From positions 310,001-374,000 of the forward strand of contig NZ_RQWJ01000004.1 in NCBI RefSeq assembly GCF_003934285.1: a DNA stretch of 64,000 nucleotides, in the 5' to 3' direction. Position numbers and translations under genes: made by a program. This stretch comes from Brevundimonas fluminis. GTDB lineage: Bacteria > Pseudomonadota > Alphaproteobacteria > Caulobacterales > Caulobacteraceae. The notes below the pieces were generated by a model. That model was not told the origin of the DNA, searched no databases, and saw only the letters and a list, made by a program, of their open reading frames with translations. The stretch's first letter is position 1. Each line of letters begins with the position of its first letter. Below are positions 24,893 through 35,303 of this stretch, in pieces.

Positions 24893-25536
24893 GCGGCCTT
24901 GGCCCCGATGCGCGGCTCCCGGCCCCTCAGCAGCCGCCCGATGTTGGCCGAGTGGCGGATCCAGATCAGCGTCGCGGTGAAGGCCGCCAGCATCGTGATC
25001 GGGGCCGGAGCGGGCAGATTCAGCGCGGGCAGCGGGGCCAGGGACAGCAGGGGCGCAGCGGCCGAGGCGACAAGGGCGGACAGGGACGAGATGCGGAAGA
25101 GCAAGGCGACGAGGATCCAGATCACGCCGGCGATCAGGCCCAAAGGCCACCAGGCGGCGATCAGCAGACCGAAGAAGGTGGCGACGCCCTTGCCCCCCTT
25201 GAAGCCCAGCCAGACCGGGAAGAGGTGCCCCAGGAAGGCGGCGCCCCCGGCGATCGCCCCGGCGACCTGGCCCGCGTCGCCCGAAATCAGGGCGCGGGCG
25301 ACCAGCAGGGCCACGGCGCCCTTGCCGGCGTCGAGGATCAGGGTGGCGAAGGCCAGGTCCTTGCGGCCGGTGCGCAGGACGTTCGTCGCGCCGATGTTGC
25401 CCGAGCCGATCTTGCGCACGTCCCCGGCGCCCGCGGCGCGGGTGAGCAGGACGCCGAAAGGAATCGAGCCCAGCAGATAGCCCCCGACGGCCAGAAGGCC
25501 GAGAGTGGTCAGGGCCGGAACGGCCAGGTCCTGCAA
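24889..25536 (-). CDS. plsY: Glycerol-3-phosphate acyltransferase PlsY
   Basis: PlsY acylates glycerol-3-phosphate using acyl-phosphate, the first step of phospholipid synthesis, in the inner membrane. The 215-residue protein has about five membrane helices and all three family motifs: [27 protein letters not shown] (about residues 42-57) and [21 protein letters not shown] (about 102-122). The C-terminal tail is slightly longer than minimal. First gene of the plsY-dprA-topA group. Confidence 0.95.
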   Translation of the reverse strand: MQDLAVPALTTLGLLAVGGYLLGSIPFGVLLTRAAGAGDVRKIGSGNIGATNVLRTGRKDLAFATLILDAGKGAVALLVARALISGDAGQVAGAIAGGAAFLGHLFPVWLGFKGGKGVATFFGLLIAAWWPLGLIAGVIWILVALLFRISSLSALVASAAAPLLSLAPLPALNLPAPAPITMLAAFTATLIWIRHSANIGRLLRGREPRIGAKAA

Positions 25537-25621
25537 CTGATTCGCTCCCGTCGGAAATCCGCGGCCACGATGGCGGCGACGGGCGGCCCAGGCAAGGCCC
25601 GCGCCGCCCGTCGGGCCGGCG

Positions 25622-26017
25622 TCAGGCGCGCTTACGCATGGCCGCGTCGAGGCTCCAGGGTCCCGGACCCGCGGCGCAGATGTACAGGAAGACGAAGCAG
25701 TACAGCGCCGCCAGCTCGCCGCCGTTCAGGATGGGGAAGAAGCCGTTGACCCCATGAACCATCCAGTAGGCGACGGCGCAGAAGCCGGCCGCGAGGAACG
25801 CCGCCGGACGGGTGAACAGGCCGAGGACCAGAAGCACGCCGAGGATCAGCTCCAGCGGTCCGGACAGCCCGGCCAGGCTCAGACCGGGGGGCGGGACGCC
25901 CTCGACGACGGGAAAGCCCAGCACCTTGGCCGTTCCGTGCTGCAGGAACAGCGCGCCCGACATGATGCGCAGGACGCTGAGCAGCTGCGGCTGCCAGGCG
26001 GAGAACCGGTCGAACAT
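25622..26017 (-). CDS. DoxX family membrane protein
   Basis: DoxX-type proteins are four-helix membrane proteins linked to redox homeostasis in several bacteria, with varied roles. The 131-residue protein begins with the typical [25 protein letters not shown], then [33 protein letters not shown] and ends in [14 protein letters not shown], the usual family close. Four hydrophobic helices can be read. It stands between plsY and the acyl-ACP synthetase-like ligase with gaps of 85 and 52 bases. Partner and substrate are unknown. Confidence 0.88.
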   Translation of the reverse strand: MFDRFSAWQPQLLSVLRIMSGALFLQHGTAKVLGFPVVEGVPPPGLSLAGLSGPLELILGVLLVLGLFTRPAAFLAAGFCAVAYWMVHGVNGFFPILNGGELAALYCFVFLYICAAGPGPWSLDAAMRKRA

Positions 26018-26069
26018 TCAAACCTCCCTCTCGATGAGAGTCGGAGACTGGAACGGTCAAGGTTTCAAT

Positions 26070-27623
26070 TCAAGCGGCGGCCCGGTCGGTTTCGACCATC
26101 TGCTGGATCAGGACGTAATCGGTCTTGCCGGTTCCCAGCACCGGCACCTCTCCCACCCGGACGATCTTCTTGGGAACCGCCAGTTCGGGAGCCCCGTGAT
26201 CGCGGGCCCACTCGGCCAGACGGGCCACGTCGGCGTCCTGGCGGTCCGTGACCAGGACCAGCTTCTCGCCCTTGCGGGCGTCGGCCACGGCGACGACGGC
26301 GTGCCGGTTTTCCGGCCAGACCGCGCCGGCCAGGCCCTCGACGGCGGTCAGGCTGACCATCTCGCCGCCGATCTTGGCGAAGCGCTTGGCCCGGCCGAGG
26401 ATGCAGACGTAGCCGTCCTTGTCGATGTCGACGATGTCGCCCGTGTCGTGCCAGCCGCCGGGCAGGGGGTCGACCTTCTCCGGATCATCCGGCGAGAGGT
26501 AGCCTTTCATGACGTTGGGGCCGCGCAGGAACAGGCGCCCGCCTTCGTCGATGCCGTCCACCGGGTCCAGCCGCCACTCCATGCCCGGCAGCATCTGACC
26601 GACGGTGCCCGGCCGGTTGCGGTCGGGGTGATTGACCGCCACGACCGGCGCGGCCTCGGTGGCCCCGTAGCCCTCCAGCAGCTTCAGTCCGCGGAACTTG
26701 GTGTTGTAGAGGTGATAGGTCTCGTCCTTCACCTTCTCCGCGCCGGCGACCACGAACTCGAGGGTCGCGAAGTCGTCCGGCGCCGCGACGCGCGCCCACT
26801 GGTTCAGGAAGGTGTCGGTGGCGAACAGGATGGACGCCTTCACCTCGGGCAGCAGTTCGACGATCTGCTTGGCGTGCAGCGGCGACGGGTACTGGAAGGC
26901 CTTCATGCCCGTCAGCATCGGCAGCAGAACCCCGCCGGTCAGGCCGAAGCAGTGGAAGGTCGGCAGGGGATTGAAGACCACCCAGTCGGGGTTCAGGTCG
27001 ATGTGCTGCGCCACCTGCCGGCAGTTCGACACCAGATTCCACTGGCTGAGGAAGACGCCCTTCGGCGCGCCGAAACTGCCGGAGGTGAACAGGATCACGC
27101 CCGGCGAGGACGGCTCCGTCTTCACGCGGAACCGCTTCGGCATCAGTCCCGCCATGAGACCGTACAGCTTGTCGGGCAGGCCGATCGTCTTGCGCACGTC
27201 GTCCAGCCAGACGATCTCGGCCACCGTGGCGATCTCGGCCAAAAGCTCGTCAAGCTTCGCCTGATCGACGAAACGCCTTGCGGACAGGACCCGCTTCACG
27301 CCGGCGGCCTGGATGGCGGCCTTTATGTTCCGCTCGCCCGAGGTGAAGTTGATCATCACCGGCACCCGGCCATGGGCGTGCAGGCCATAGTAGGTCACCA
27401 CCACGCCGGCCGACGACGGCAGCAGCACCCCGACCCGCTCGCCCGGCTCGGTCATGGCCGCGATCTTCCGACCCAGCACGAAGGCGGCCCGGATCAGACC
27501 GGTGTAGGTCAGCGGCTTGCGGTCCTGGTCCTCCAGAATCTCCTTGTCGCCAAAGGTGTCGCGCGCGGCGATCAGGGCGTCGAAGACGGTCTCCTGACCC
27601 TTGGCGTTCAGCGGCATGCGCAA
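26070..27623 (-). CDS. AMP-dependent acyl-CoA/acyl-ACP synthetase (Aas C-terminal-like)
   Basis: ANL-superfamily enzymes activate acyl groups as adenylates. This 517-residue protein resembles the synthetase half of Aas (2-acyl-GPE acyltransferase/acyl-ACP synthetase) without the acyltransferase half. Core motifs: P-loop VILFTSGSFGAPKGVFLSQ (about residues 174-192; the usual SGTTG/SGSEG is changed to SGSFG), EGYGATEAAPVVAVN, GWHDTGDIVDIDKDGY and the catalytic lysine in GTGKTDY. The nearby plsY fits a role in recycling fatty acids into phospholipid. Acyl-CoA versus acyl-ACP specificity cannot be read from the sequence. Confidence 0.82.
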   Translation of the reverse strand: MRMPLNAKGQETVFDALIAARDTFGDKEILEDQDRKPLTYTGLIRAAFVLGRKIAAMTEPGERVGVLLPSSAGVVVTYYGLHAHGRVPVMINFTSGERNIKAAIQAAGVKRVLSARRFVDQAKLDELLAEIATVAEIVWLDDVRKTIGLPDKLYGLMAGLMPKRFRVKTEPSSPGVILFTSGSFGAPKGVFLSQWNLVSNCRQVAQHIDLNPDWVVFNPLPTFHCFGLTGGVLLPMLTGMKAFQYPSPLHAKQIVELLPEVKASILFATDTFLNQWARVAAPDDFATLEFVVAGAEKVKDETYHLYNTKFRGLKLLEGYGATEAAPVVAVNHPDRNRPGTVGQMLPGMEWRLDPVDGIDEGGRLFLRGPNVMKGYLSPDDPEKVDPLPGGWHDTGDIVDIDKDGYVCILGRAKRFAKIGGEMVSLTAVEGLAGAVWPENRHAVVAVADARKGEKLVLVTDRQDADVARLAEWARDHGAPELAVPKKIVRVGEVPVLGTGKTDYVLIQQMVETDRAAA

Positions 27624-27770
27624 GTCGAAATCCTCCCCGCCGGCCGGTCGCCGGTCTGGTTTACGCGGCGCAAACTAGGGGCGGGCGCGGACCTTGAAAA
27701 GATGCGTAACGGGGCGTGAGGTTCCGGCCGGGCTTGCCTTGATCCGCCGCAGGGACGACATAGCCGGGAA

Positions 27771-28733
27771 ATGGTCACCCTGATCGACAGCCTGACGAAG
27801 TCGCCGGCCGAACTGCGTCACCCGGAAAAGGCCAACCGGCCCGACACCGCGGTGCTGCGCAAACCGGACTGGCTGCGCGTCAGGGCGCCGGGGTCGGGCC
27901 AGTACAACGCCACGCGCGCGATCGTGAAGGAGAAGGGCCTTCACACCGTCTGCGAGGAGGCGGCCTGCCCCAACATCGGCGAGTGCTGGAGCCAGAAGCA
28001 CGCCACGCTGATGATCATGGGCGACACCTGCACGCGGGCCTGCGCCTTCTGCAACGTGAAGACCGGCCTGCCGCAGCCGCTGGACCCGGAAGAGCCCGCC
28101 AAGGTCGGGCTGGCCGTTCAGCAGATGGGCCTGAACCACGTGGTCGTCACCAGCGTGGACCGCGACGACGTGCATGACGGCGGCGCCGCCCATTTCGCCG
28201 AGGTCGTCCGGCAGATCCGCCTGCAGGCGCCGGGCACGACGATCGAGATCCTGACGCCCGACTTCCTGCGCAAGGAGGGGGCGGCCGAGGTGATGATCGA
28301 CGCCCGTCCCGACGTCTTCAACCACAATCTGGAAACCGTGCCGCGGCTGTATCTGAAGATCCGGCCCGGCGCCCGCTACTTCCACTCGCTGCGCCTGCTG
28401 CAGATGGTCAAGGAGCGCGACCCTCACCAGTTTACCAAGTCCGGCATCATGGTCGGTCTCGGCGAAACCCGGGAGGAGGTCATGCAGGTCATGGACGACA
28501 TGCGCTCAGCCGGCGTCGATTTCATCACCATCGGCCAGTACCTTCAGCCGACCCGCAAGCACGCCGCCATCGAGCGGTTCGTCACGCCGGAGGAGTTCAA
28601 GGCCTACGAGGCGATCGCCCGGGCCAAGGGCTTCCTGATGGTGTCCTCGTCGCCGCTGACCCGCAGCTCGCACCACGCCGGGGAGGACTTCGCGCGGCTG
28701 AAGGCGGCGCGGCTGTCGAAGACCGGGCGCTGA
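27771..28733 (+). CDS. lipA: Lipoyl synthase
   Basis: LipA is a radical-SAM enzyme that inserts two sulfurs into protein-bound octanoyl groups, making lipoate for PDH and related complexes. The 320-residue protein has the auxiliary cluster motif [13 protein letters not shown] (about residues 60-72), the radical SAM motif CTRACAFC (about 87-94) and the C-terminal [10 protein letters not shown], where a serine ligates the auxiliary cluster (family form RSSYHA). It starts the group lipA - coq10-like - DAO oxidase - GNAT. Its products are needed by PdhB, PdhC and Ohr recycling encoded in the same window. Confidence 0.97.
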   Translation: MVTLIDSLTKSPAELRHPEKANRPDTAVLRKPDWLRVRAPGSGQYNATRAIVKEKGLHTVCEEAACPNIGECWSQKHATLMIMGDTCTRACAFCNVKTGLPQPLDPEEPAKVGLAVQQMGLNHVVVTSVDRDDVHDGGAAHFAEVVRQIRLQAPGTTIEILTPDFLRKEGAAEVMIDARPDVFNHNLETVPRLYLKIRPGARYFHSLRLLQMVKERDPHQFTKSGIMVGLGETREEVMQVMDDMRSAGVDFITIGQYLQPTRKHAAIERFVTPEEFKAYEAIARAKGFLMVSSSPLTRSSHHAGEDFARLKAARLSKTGR

Positions 28734-28740
28734 TCGCCGC

Positions 28741-29196
28741 TTGGCCGTCCATCGGGTCAGCCGCATCCTCCCCTACGCCCCGGACCAGCTGGCGGCGCTG
28801 GTGGCCGACGTCCGCGCCTATCCGGACTTCGTGCCCTGGGTCACGGCGATGCGGACGTGGAACTCGCGCGAGGAGGCGCCGGGCGTCGACCTGATTGACG
28901 CCGAGGCCCAGGTCGGCTTCAGCTTCCTGAAGGAGCGGTTCGCCACCTGGGTGCGGCACGACCGGAACCGTCACGTCGTCGAGGTGGGGCTGCTGAGCGG
29001 CCCCTTCAGACACCTGAGGAACCGCTGGGAATTCGTCCCGGTCCAGCAGGGCACGCGCATCGACTTCATGATCGACTTCGCCTTCAGGAGCCGCATCCTC
29101 GACGCCATGCTGCACGCCAACTTCGACCGCGCCGTCGGCCGTCTGATCGGCTGTTTCGAGGCCGAGGCGTCGCGACGTTACGGGCGGCCGGCATGA
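28741..29196 (+). CDS. Coq10/RatA family START-domain protein
   Basis: Coq10-like START-domain proteins bind ubiquinone and help its function in respiration; E. coli RatA belongs here. The 151-residue product begins HRVSRILPYAPDQLAALVADVRAYPDFVPWV, the family hallmark, and has RNRWEFVPVQQGTRIDFMIDFAF in the middle. The TTG at 28741, seven bases after the lipA stop, is the best start. The lipA-coq10 pairing is common in alphaproteobacteria. The stop overlaps the next gene by four bases. Confidence 0.88.
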   Translation: MAVHRVSRILPYAPDQLAALVADVRAYPDFVPWVTAMRTWNSREEAPGVDLIDAEAQVGFSFLKERFATWVRHDRNRHVVEVGLLSGPFRHLRNRWEFVPVQQGTRIDFMIDFAFRSRILDAMLHANFDRAVGRLIGCFEAEASRRYGRPA

Positions 29197-30302
29197 GCTT
29201 CGACTTCGACGCCGTCGTCGTCGGGGCCGGCGCCGTCGGCCTGGCCTGCGGGCGCGCGCTGTCGAAGCGGGGCCTGACCGTGCTGGTGCTCGAGCGGAAC
29301 GGGCACATCGGCGAGGGCGTCTCCAGCCGCAACAGCGAGGTCATCCACGGCGGCCTCTATTACCCGACCGGATCGCTGAAGGCCCGGCTGTGCGTGACGG
29401 GGCGACGGGCCCTGTACGCCTTCCTGGAAAGTCACAAGGTCGATCACTGGAAGTGCGGCAAGCTGGTCGTCGCCACCGAAGAGAGCGAGGCGGAACGGCT
29501 CGAGGCGATCTTCCGGCAGGCCACGACCAACGACGTCGAGAAGATCGAGCGGCTGAACGGCGCGCAGGCGCTCGCGCTCGAGCCCGAGCTGAAGGTGCAC
29601 GCCGCCATCCTGTCGCCCGAGAGCGGCGTTTTCGACAGCCACGGCTACATGCTGGCGCTGCAGGGCGAGATCGAGGACGCGGGCGGGACGGTCGTGGTCT
29701 CGACGCCGTTCGAGCGCGCCGAAGCCCTTCCGGGCGGCGGATTTTCGGTCACGGCGGGCGGGGAGGGCGGCGCGACCCTGACCTGCCGGCTGCTGGTCAC
29801 GGCGCCCGGGCTGCAAGCGCAGGACGTCGCCGCGCGCATCGAAGGCTTCCCGGCGGACCGCATTCCCGAAGGCCATTTCGGCAAGGGCGTCTACTTTCGG
29901 CTGACCGGACCGGCGCCCTTCAACCGTCTGGTCTATCCGCCGCCGATCCCGGGCGCTCTGGGCACGCACTATCGCAAGGATCTGGGCGGGCAGGGGGTGT
30001 TCGGGCCCGACCTCGCCTTCGTGGAGACCGAGGACTACTCGGTCGATCCGGCCAGGCGCGACGAATTCGTGCGCTACATCGGGCGCTTCTGGCCCGGCGT
30101 GGACGCCGACCGGCTGACGCCCGACTACGCCGGCATCCGGCCCAAGCTGCATGGGCCCGGGGAGCCTCAGCCCGACTTTCAGCTGCGCGGGACCGAAGAC
30201 CACGGGATCGAGGGGCTGGTCGCCCTGTTCGGGATAGAAAGTCCGGGCCTGACCAGCTCCCTCGCCATCGGCGAGGCCGTCGCGGACCTGCTGGATGCCT
30301 GA
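29193..30302 (+). CDS. FAD-dependent oxidoreductase of the L-2-hydroxyglutarate oxidase (LhgO/DAO) type
   Basis: DAO-superfamily flavoprotein. The 369-residue protein has the N-terminal FAD loop DAVVVGAGAVGLACGRALSKRG (about residues 6-27), the LERNGHIGEGVSSRNSEVIHGGLYYPTGSLKARLC block strongly typical of L-2-hydroxyglutarate oxidase/dehydrogenase homologues, the DSHGYMLALQGE segment, and the closing ALFGIESPGLTSSLAIGEAVADLL. The most likely reaction is oxidation of a 2-hydroxy acid to the 2-oxo acid feeding the quinone pool, in line with the Coq10-like gene before it. The exact substrate is unproved. Confidence 0.83.
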   Translation: MSFDFDAVVVGAGAVGLACGRALSKRGLTVLVLERNGHIGEGVSSRNSEVIHGGLYYPTGSLKARLCVTGRRALYAFLESHKVDHWKCGKLVVATEESEAERLEAIFRQATTNDVEKIERLNGAQALALEPELKVHAAILSPESGVFDSHGYMLALQGEIEDAGGTVVVSTPFERAEALPGGGFSVTAGGEGGATLTCRLLVTAPGLQAQDVAARIEGFPADRIPEGHFGKGVYFRLTGPAPFNRLVYPPPIPGALGTHYRKDLGGQGVFGPDLAFVETEDYSVDPARRDEFVRYIGRFWPGVDADRLTPDYAGIRPKLHGPGEPQPDFQLRGTEDHGIEGLVALFGIESPGLTSSLAIGEAVADLLDA

Positions 30303-30825
30303 GACGACGCTGAGGCTGGCGACGCCCGAGGACGCCGCGCGACTGCAGCCGCTGGTGCACCGCGCCTATCGCGGCGACGCGGCGCGAAAGGGGTGGACCC
30401 ACGAGGCCGATCTGCTGGACGGCGATCGCATCGACGTGGAGAGCGTCGTGGCCATCGTCGCCGATCCGGCGCAGGTCGTGGTGATGGCCGAGCGCGACGG
30501 CGCGCCGGTCGGCTGCGTGCAGGTGACGGACAAGGGGGGCGGCCTGGCCTATCTGGGCATGCTGTCCGTCGAGCCGGAGCTGCAGGGCTCGGGATTGGGC
30601 CGCCGGCTGGTGCGCGAAGCCGAGCGCGTCGCCGTCGAGCGGTTCGGCGCCGACCGGATGGAGATGACCGTCATAGTCCAGCGGACCGAGCTCATCGCCT
30701 GGTACGGGCGGCTGGACTACGCCCCGACCGGCGAGACGCGGCCGTTCCCCGCGACCGATCCCCGGTTCGGCCTGCCCAGGCGCGACGATCTGGCCTTCAC
30801 GGTGCTGGAGCGGCGGCTGACTTGA
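30295..30825 (+). CDS. GNAT family N-acetyltransferase
   Basis: The 176-residue protein has the GNAT fold: TLRLATPEDAARLQPLVHRAY at the start, core strand VVMAERDGAPVGCVQVT, acetyl-CoA loop VEPELQGSGLGRRLVREAE (about residues 97-115, the Q-G-S-G-L-G pattern) and a C-terminal WYGRLDYAPTGETRPFP. The substrate is unknown. The ATG at 30295 overlaps the previous stop by eight bases, so it is probably co-translated with the DAO oxidase. Confidence 0.85.
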   Translation: MPETTLRLATPEDAARLQPLVHRAYRGDAARKGWTHEADLLDGDRIDVESVVAIVADPAQVVVMAERDGAPVGCVQVTDKGGGLAYLGMLSVEPELQGSGLGRRLVREAERVAVERFGADRMEMTVIVQRTELIAWYGRLDYAPTGETRPFPATDPRFGLPRRDDLAFTVLERRLT

Positions 30826-30856
30826 CCGCGGTGGGACGCGGGAGCATCGGCGCAGC

Positions 30857-31372
30857 ATGGAAATCCGGACGTCCCGTCTGACCCTGCGCACCGCCCGTCC
30901 GGACGATCTGGCGGCGATGCACGCCGTCCTGTCCAGCGTCGAGGCGACCCGCTGGTGGTCCACGCCGCCACACGCCGATCATGACCAGACGCGGGTCTGG
31001 CTGGAGTCGATGATCGCGAAGGGTCCCGGCAATCCGGACTTCGTGGTGGAGTTCGAAGGACGCGTCGTCGGCAAGGCCGGTTTCTTCGCGCCGCCGGAGA
31101 TCGGCTACATCCTGCATCCCGAGGTCTGGGGCAGGGGCATGGCGTCGGAAGCGTGCGCGGCGGCCCTCGACCACCTGTTCGCCACGACGGATCATGCCGA
31201 CGCCACCGCGGACGTCGATCCCGACAACGCCGCGTCGATTCGCGTGCTGGAGAAGCTGGGCTTCGTTCGGACGGGGTTCGCGGCGCGGACCTGGAACGTC
31301 GGCGGGGCGTGGAAGGACAGCTTTTTCTACGGCCTTTCGCGGGAGACCTGGCGCGCGCGCGGCGAGGCTTGA
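30857..31372 (+). CDS. GNAT family N-acetyltransferase (RimJ/RimL-like)
   Basis: The 171-residue product starts MEIRTSRLTLRTARPDDLAAM, the hallmark of the RimJ/RimL/ribosomal-protein-acetyltransferase-like branch. It has the Gly loop in IGYILHPEVWGRGMASEACAAAL (about residues 77-99) and the closing NAASIRVLEKLGFVRTG. That branch acetylates protein N-termini or small amines; the substrate here is unknown. It follows the previous GNAT by 31 bases but shares no obvious special similarity with it. Confidence 0.85.
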   Translation: MEIRTSRLTLRTARPDDLAAMHAVLSSVEATRWWSTPPHADHDQTRVWLESMIAKGPGNPDFVVEFEGRVVGKAGFFAPPEIGYILHPEVWGRGMASEACAAALDHLFATTDHADATADVDPDNAASIRVLEKLGFVRTGFAARTWNVGGAWKDSFFYGLSRETWRARGEA

Positions 31373-31397
31373 AATCGCCATGACGTTCCGGCATAAG
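31369..31397 (+). promoter_or_regulatory. Candidate sigma-70 promoter for rpmF
   Basis: TTGAAA (31369-31374) and CATAAG (31392-31397) are 17 bases apart, within the 120-base gap before rpmF. The -35 begins inside the last codons of the acetyltransferase gene. Base match and spacing are good; it is not tested. Confidence 0.45.
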
Positions 31398-31492
31398 CCC
31401 GCCTCCCGCAGCGGCCCGGTTCGGCCGCCGCAGTCGTATTTCCGCGTCCTCCGGCCTTTCCGGCGGCGCCCAGCCTGAAGATCGAGACGGAC

Positions 31493-31675
31493 ATGGCCGT
31501 TCCCAAGCGCAAAGTATCGCCGTCGCGTCGCAACATGCGTCGCGCCCACGACGCCCTCGGCACCAACGCCTACGTCGAGGACAAGGACACCGGCGAGCTG
31601 AAGCGCCCGCACCACATCGACCTGAAGACCGGCACCTATCGCGGTCGTCAGGTGCTGACGCCCAAGGACGAATAG
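31493..31675 (+). CDS. rpmF: 50S ribosomal protein L32
   Basis: L32 is a small protein of the large ribosomal subunit. The 60-residue product begins [20 protein letters not shown] and has [17 protein letters not shown], exactly the alphaproteobacterial L32 form without the zinc-binding cysteines of other versions. It forms its own transcription unit between a candidate promoter and a strong terminator at 31707. The plsX-fabH genes often linked to rpmF elsewhere are not here. Confidence 0.97.
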   Translation: MAVPKRKVSPSRRNMRRAHDALGTNAYVEDKDTGELKRPHHIDLKTGTYRGRQVLTPKDE

Positions 31676-31706
31676 TCCCGACAAGTCCGGCGAATGCCGA
31701 GCTTTG

Positions 31707-31738
31707 ACGGCGCGCGGGTAGCCCCGCGCGCCGTTTTC
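31707..31738 (+). terminator. Rho-independent terminator after rpmF
   Basis: ACGGCGCGCGGG (31707-31718) pairs with CCCGCGCGCCGT (31723-31734) around a four-base loop, followed by TTTTC. A 12-bp GC stem 32 bases past the stop. Confidence 0.85.
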
Positions 31739-31776
31739 GTGCGTTGTGTCGGCTTCCTCAACATCCGGAGCCGTTC

Positions 31777-32403
31777 ATGCGCCTGATCCTGATCACCGCC
31801 GTCGCCGCTTCCGCCCTGGCCCTCGCCGCCTGCGGCGCGCCGCCCGCCGAGGAAGCCACGGCCCCCGCCGAGCCGACAGTGCCCACTGCGCCCCGGACCA
31901 CGCCGGCCGCGCCGGCGGACGGCAACGCCCTGACGGCCACCGGCCTGGGTCCGCTGCGCATCGGCATGACCCGCGCCGAGGTGGTCGCCGCCTGGGGCGA
32001 GGACGCGAACCCGGACGCCGTCGGCGGCGCCGACCCCGCCCAGTGCGACGAGTTCCGCCCCGCTCGCGCGCCGGAAGGCACTCTGGTGATGATCGAGAAC
32101 GACCGCCTGACGCGCATCTCGCTGATCCGCGGCTCCACCCTGAAATCCGACCGCGGCTTCGGCCTGGGCGACGAGGCGTCGGCGGTGAAGACGGCCTATG
32201 GCCCCGCCGCCGTCGCGAGTCCGCACAAGTACAGCTCGGCCCCGGCGGAATACGTCACGGTGTGGAGCCCGCCGACCTCGGGCACGGCCTATGTTCAGGA
32301 CCCGGACGCGCGCGGTTTGGTCTACGAGATCGGCATGGACGGCCGTGTCTCCGCGATGCGGGGCGGCGGTCCGTCGATCCAGTACGTCGAAGGCTGTTCC
32401 TGA
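31777..32403 (+). CDS. Lipoprotein of unknown function
   Basis: A 208-residue predicted lipoprotein (lipobox LALAAC, about residues 14-19) with an Ala/Pro/Thr-rich linker (about 24-48). The globular part starts LTATGLGPLRIGMTRAEVVAAWG, a motif seen in small periplasmic domains that begin with LGPLRLGMT-type text. A cysteine in DPAQCDEF and another at the C-terminus (VEGCS) could form a disulfide. I cannot name a function. The ATG at 31777 begins the signal peptide. It lies between rpmF and eno without operon evidence. Confidence 0.75.
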   Translation: MRLILITAVAASALALAACGAPPAEEATAPAEPTVPTAPRTTPAAPADGNALTATGLGPLRIGMTRAEVVAAWGEDANPDAVGGADPAQCDEFRPARAPEGTLVMIENDRLTRISLIRGSTLKSDRGFGLGDEASAVKTAYGPAAVASPHKYSSAPAEYVTVWSPPTSGTAYVQDPDARGLVYEIGMDGRVSAMRGGGPSIQYVEGCS

Positions 32404-33750
<1,347 letters not shown>

Positions 33751-33834
33751 TTTCTCCGGCCAAGCTACGGTTCGTTAGGCATTTTCGGTCATCCCTGAAT
33801 AGGGAATCCCCCGCGCTCAGAAGGAGCGTCCGAC

Positions 33835-34167
33835 TTGCTGGACCGCATGAAGCCGTATCGCGTGACCGCCGCTTTGTTCCTGGCGGTCGTCTACCTGTCC
33901 ATCCAGGCGCTGACGGGCCAGCTGGGCCTGCTGTCGGCGCACGCGCGCGCCGAGGCCCTGGAAGCCAAGGAGGCTGAGGCGCTGCGGCTGGAACGCGAGC
34001 GGGCGGACCTCGAGGTGCGTGTGCGCCATCTGAGCGACGACAATCTGTCGCGCGACCTGCTCGAAGAGCGGGCGCGGGCACTTCTGGGCTATTCCGATCC
34101 CCGCGACGTGGTGGTCGAGGTGCAGGCGCCGGCCACGCCCGGGGACGGGCGCCGGTCCGCCGCCTGA
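33835..34167 (+). CDS. ftsB: FtsB/DivIC-family septum formation initiator
   Basis: FtsB bridges FtsL and FtsQ in the divisome, as a bitopic inner-membrane protein. The 110-residue product has a short cytosolic N-terminus, one membrane helix (about residues 10-28, TAALFLAVVYLSIQALTG) and a coiled coil (ARAEALEAKEAEALRLERERADLEVRV, about 39-65) followed by a conserved short domain with DLLEERARALLGYSDP. TTG at 33835 has AAGGAG about ten bases upstream; an ATG at 33847 is also possible. The position between eno and pdhA is the usual one for this gene. Confidence 0.88.
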   Translation: MLDRMKPYRVTAALFLAVVYLSIQALTGQLGLLSAHARAEALEAKEAEALRLERERADLEVRVRHLSDDNLSRDLLEERARALLGYSDPRDVVVEVQAPATPGDGRRSAA

Positions 34168-34280
34168 ACTGTTGTTACAGCGCGTGATCCCGGCTTTGCC
34201 TTTCCGGAACCAAGGCTGCTAAAGCCCCTTTCCGTAAAGTCAGAAGGCCCCGGCTTTGGGGTCCAGCCGGGAGATGGCGG

Positions 34281-35300
34281 ATGGCGAAAGCCCCCTCCGA
34301 AAAGACTGCCCCGAAGAAGCTTCCGAACGCGCCGCAGGCGTCGAAGGAGGACCTTCTCCGCTTCTATCGCGAGATGCTGCTGATCCGCCGCTTCGAGGAG
34401 CGCGCGGGCCAGCTGTACGGCATGGGTCTGATCGGCGGCTTCTGCCACCTGTACATCGGTCAGGAGGCCGTGGCGGTCGGCGTTCAGGAGAGCGTCAGGC
34501 AGGGCCACGACAAGATCATCACCGGCTATCGCGACCACGGCCACATGCTGGCCGCCGGCATGGACCCGAAGGAGGTCATGGCCGAGCTGACCGGCCGCAT
34601 CGGCGGCTCGTCCAAGGGCAAGGGCGGGTCGATGCACATGTTCGACGTGCCGACCGGCTTCTACGGCGGCCACGGCATCGTCGGCGCCCAGGTCGCCCTG
34701 GGCACCGGCCTGGCCTTCGCCGGCAAGTATCGCGGCGACGATTCGGTCAGCTTCATCTACTTCGGCGACGGCGCGGCCAACCAGGGCCAGGTCTACGAGA
34801 GCTTCAACATGGCCCAGCTGTGGAAGCTGCCGGCCATCTTCATCATCGAGAACAACCAGTACGCCATGGGCACCTCGATCGAGCGCGCCTCGGCGACGAC
34901 CGATCTCCACATGCGCGGGGCCAGCTTCGGAATTCCGGGCGAACAGGTCGACGGCATGGACGTGCTGGCCGTGCGCGACGCCACGGCGCGGGCGGTGAAG
35001 CGGGCCCGCGAAGGCGGCGGCCCCTTCATCCTGGAAGTGAAGACCTACCGCTATCGCGGCCACTCCATGTCGGATCCGGCCAAGTACCGGACCAAGGAGG
35101 AGGTCGACGAGGTCAAGACGACCCGCGACCCGATCGAGCACGTGAAGAAGCTGCTCGACCAGGCCAAGGCGACCGAGGACGAGATCAAGGCCATCGACGC
35201 CGAGATCAAGGCGATCGTCGCCGAGGCCGTGCAGTTCGCCCAGGAAAGCCCGGAGCCGGACCCGTCCGAGCTCTACACCGACGTCTACGTGGAGGCCTGA
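34281..35300 (+). CDS. pdhA: Pyruvate dehydrogenase E1 component, alpha subunit
   Basis: E1-alpha binds thiamine diphosphate and decarboxylates pyruvate together with E1-beta. The 339-residue protein has the ThDP motif from GDGAANQGQVYESFN to IIENNQYAMGT, the HLYIGQEAVAVGV and GYRDHGHMLAAGMD blocks, and YRYRGHSMSDPAKYR, the region phosphorylated in mitochondrial homologues. It begins a five-gene operon pdhA-pdhB-DUF5076-pdhC-lpdA on the plus strand, with gaps of at most about ten bases. Confidence 0.97.
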   Translation: MAKAPSEKTAPKKLPNAPQASKEDLLRFYREMLLIRRFEERAGQLYGMGLIGGFCHLYIGQEAVAVGVQESVRQGHDKIITGYRDHGHMLAAGMDPKEVMAELTGRIGGSSKGKGGSMHMFDVPTGFYGGHGIVGAQVALGTGLAFAGKYRGDDSVSFIYFGDGAANQGQVYESFNMAQLWKLPAIFIIENNQYAMGTSIERASATTDLHMRGASFGIPGEQVDGMDVLAVRDATARAVKRAREGGGPFILEVKTYRYRGHSMSDPAKYRTKEEVDEVKTTRDPIEHVKKLLDQAKATEDEIKAIDAEIKAIVAEAVQFAQESPEPDPSELYTDVYVEA

Positions 35301-35303
35301 CCG

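Noticed and set aside
34168-34280. Possible riboswitch or leader before pdhA
   Set aside because: The 113-base gap has short pyrimidine and purine stretches but no clear conserved aptamer or terminator hairpin.
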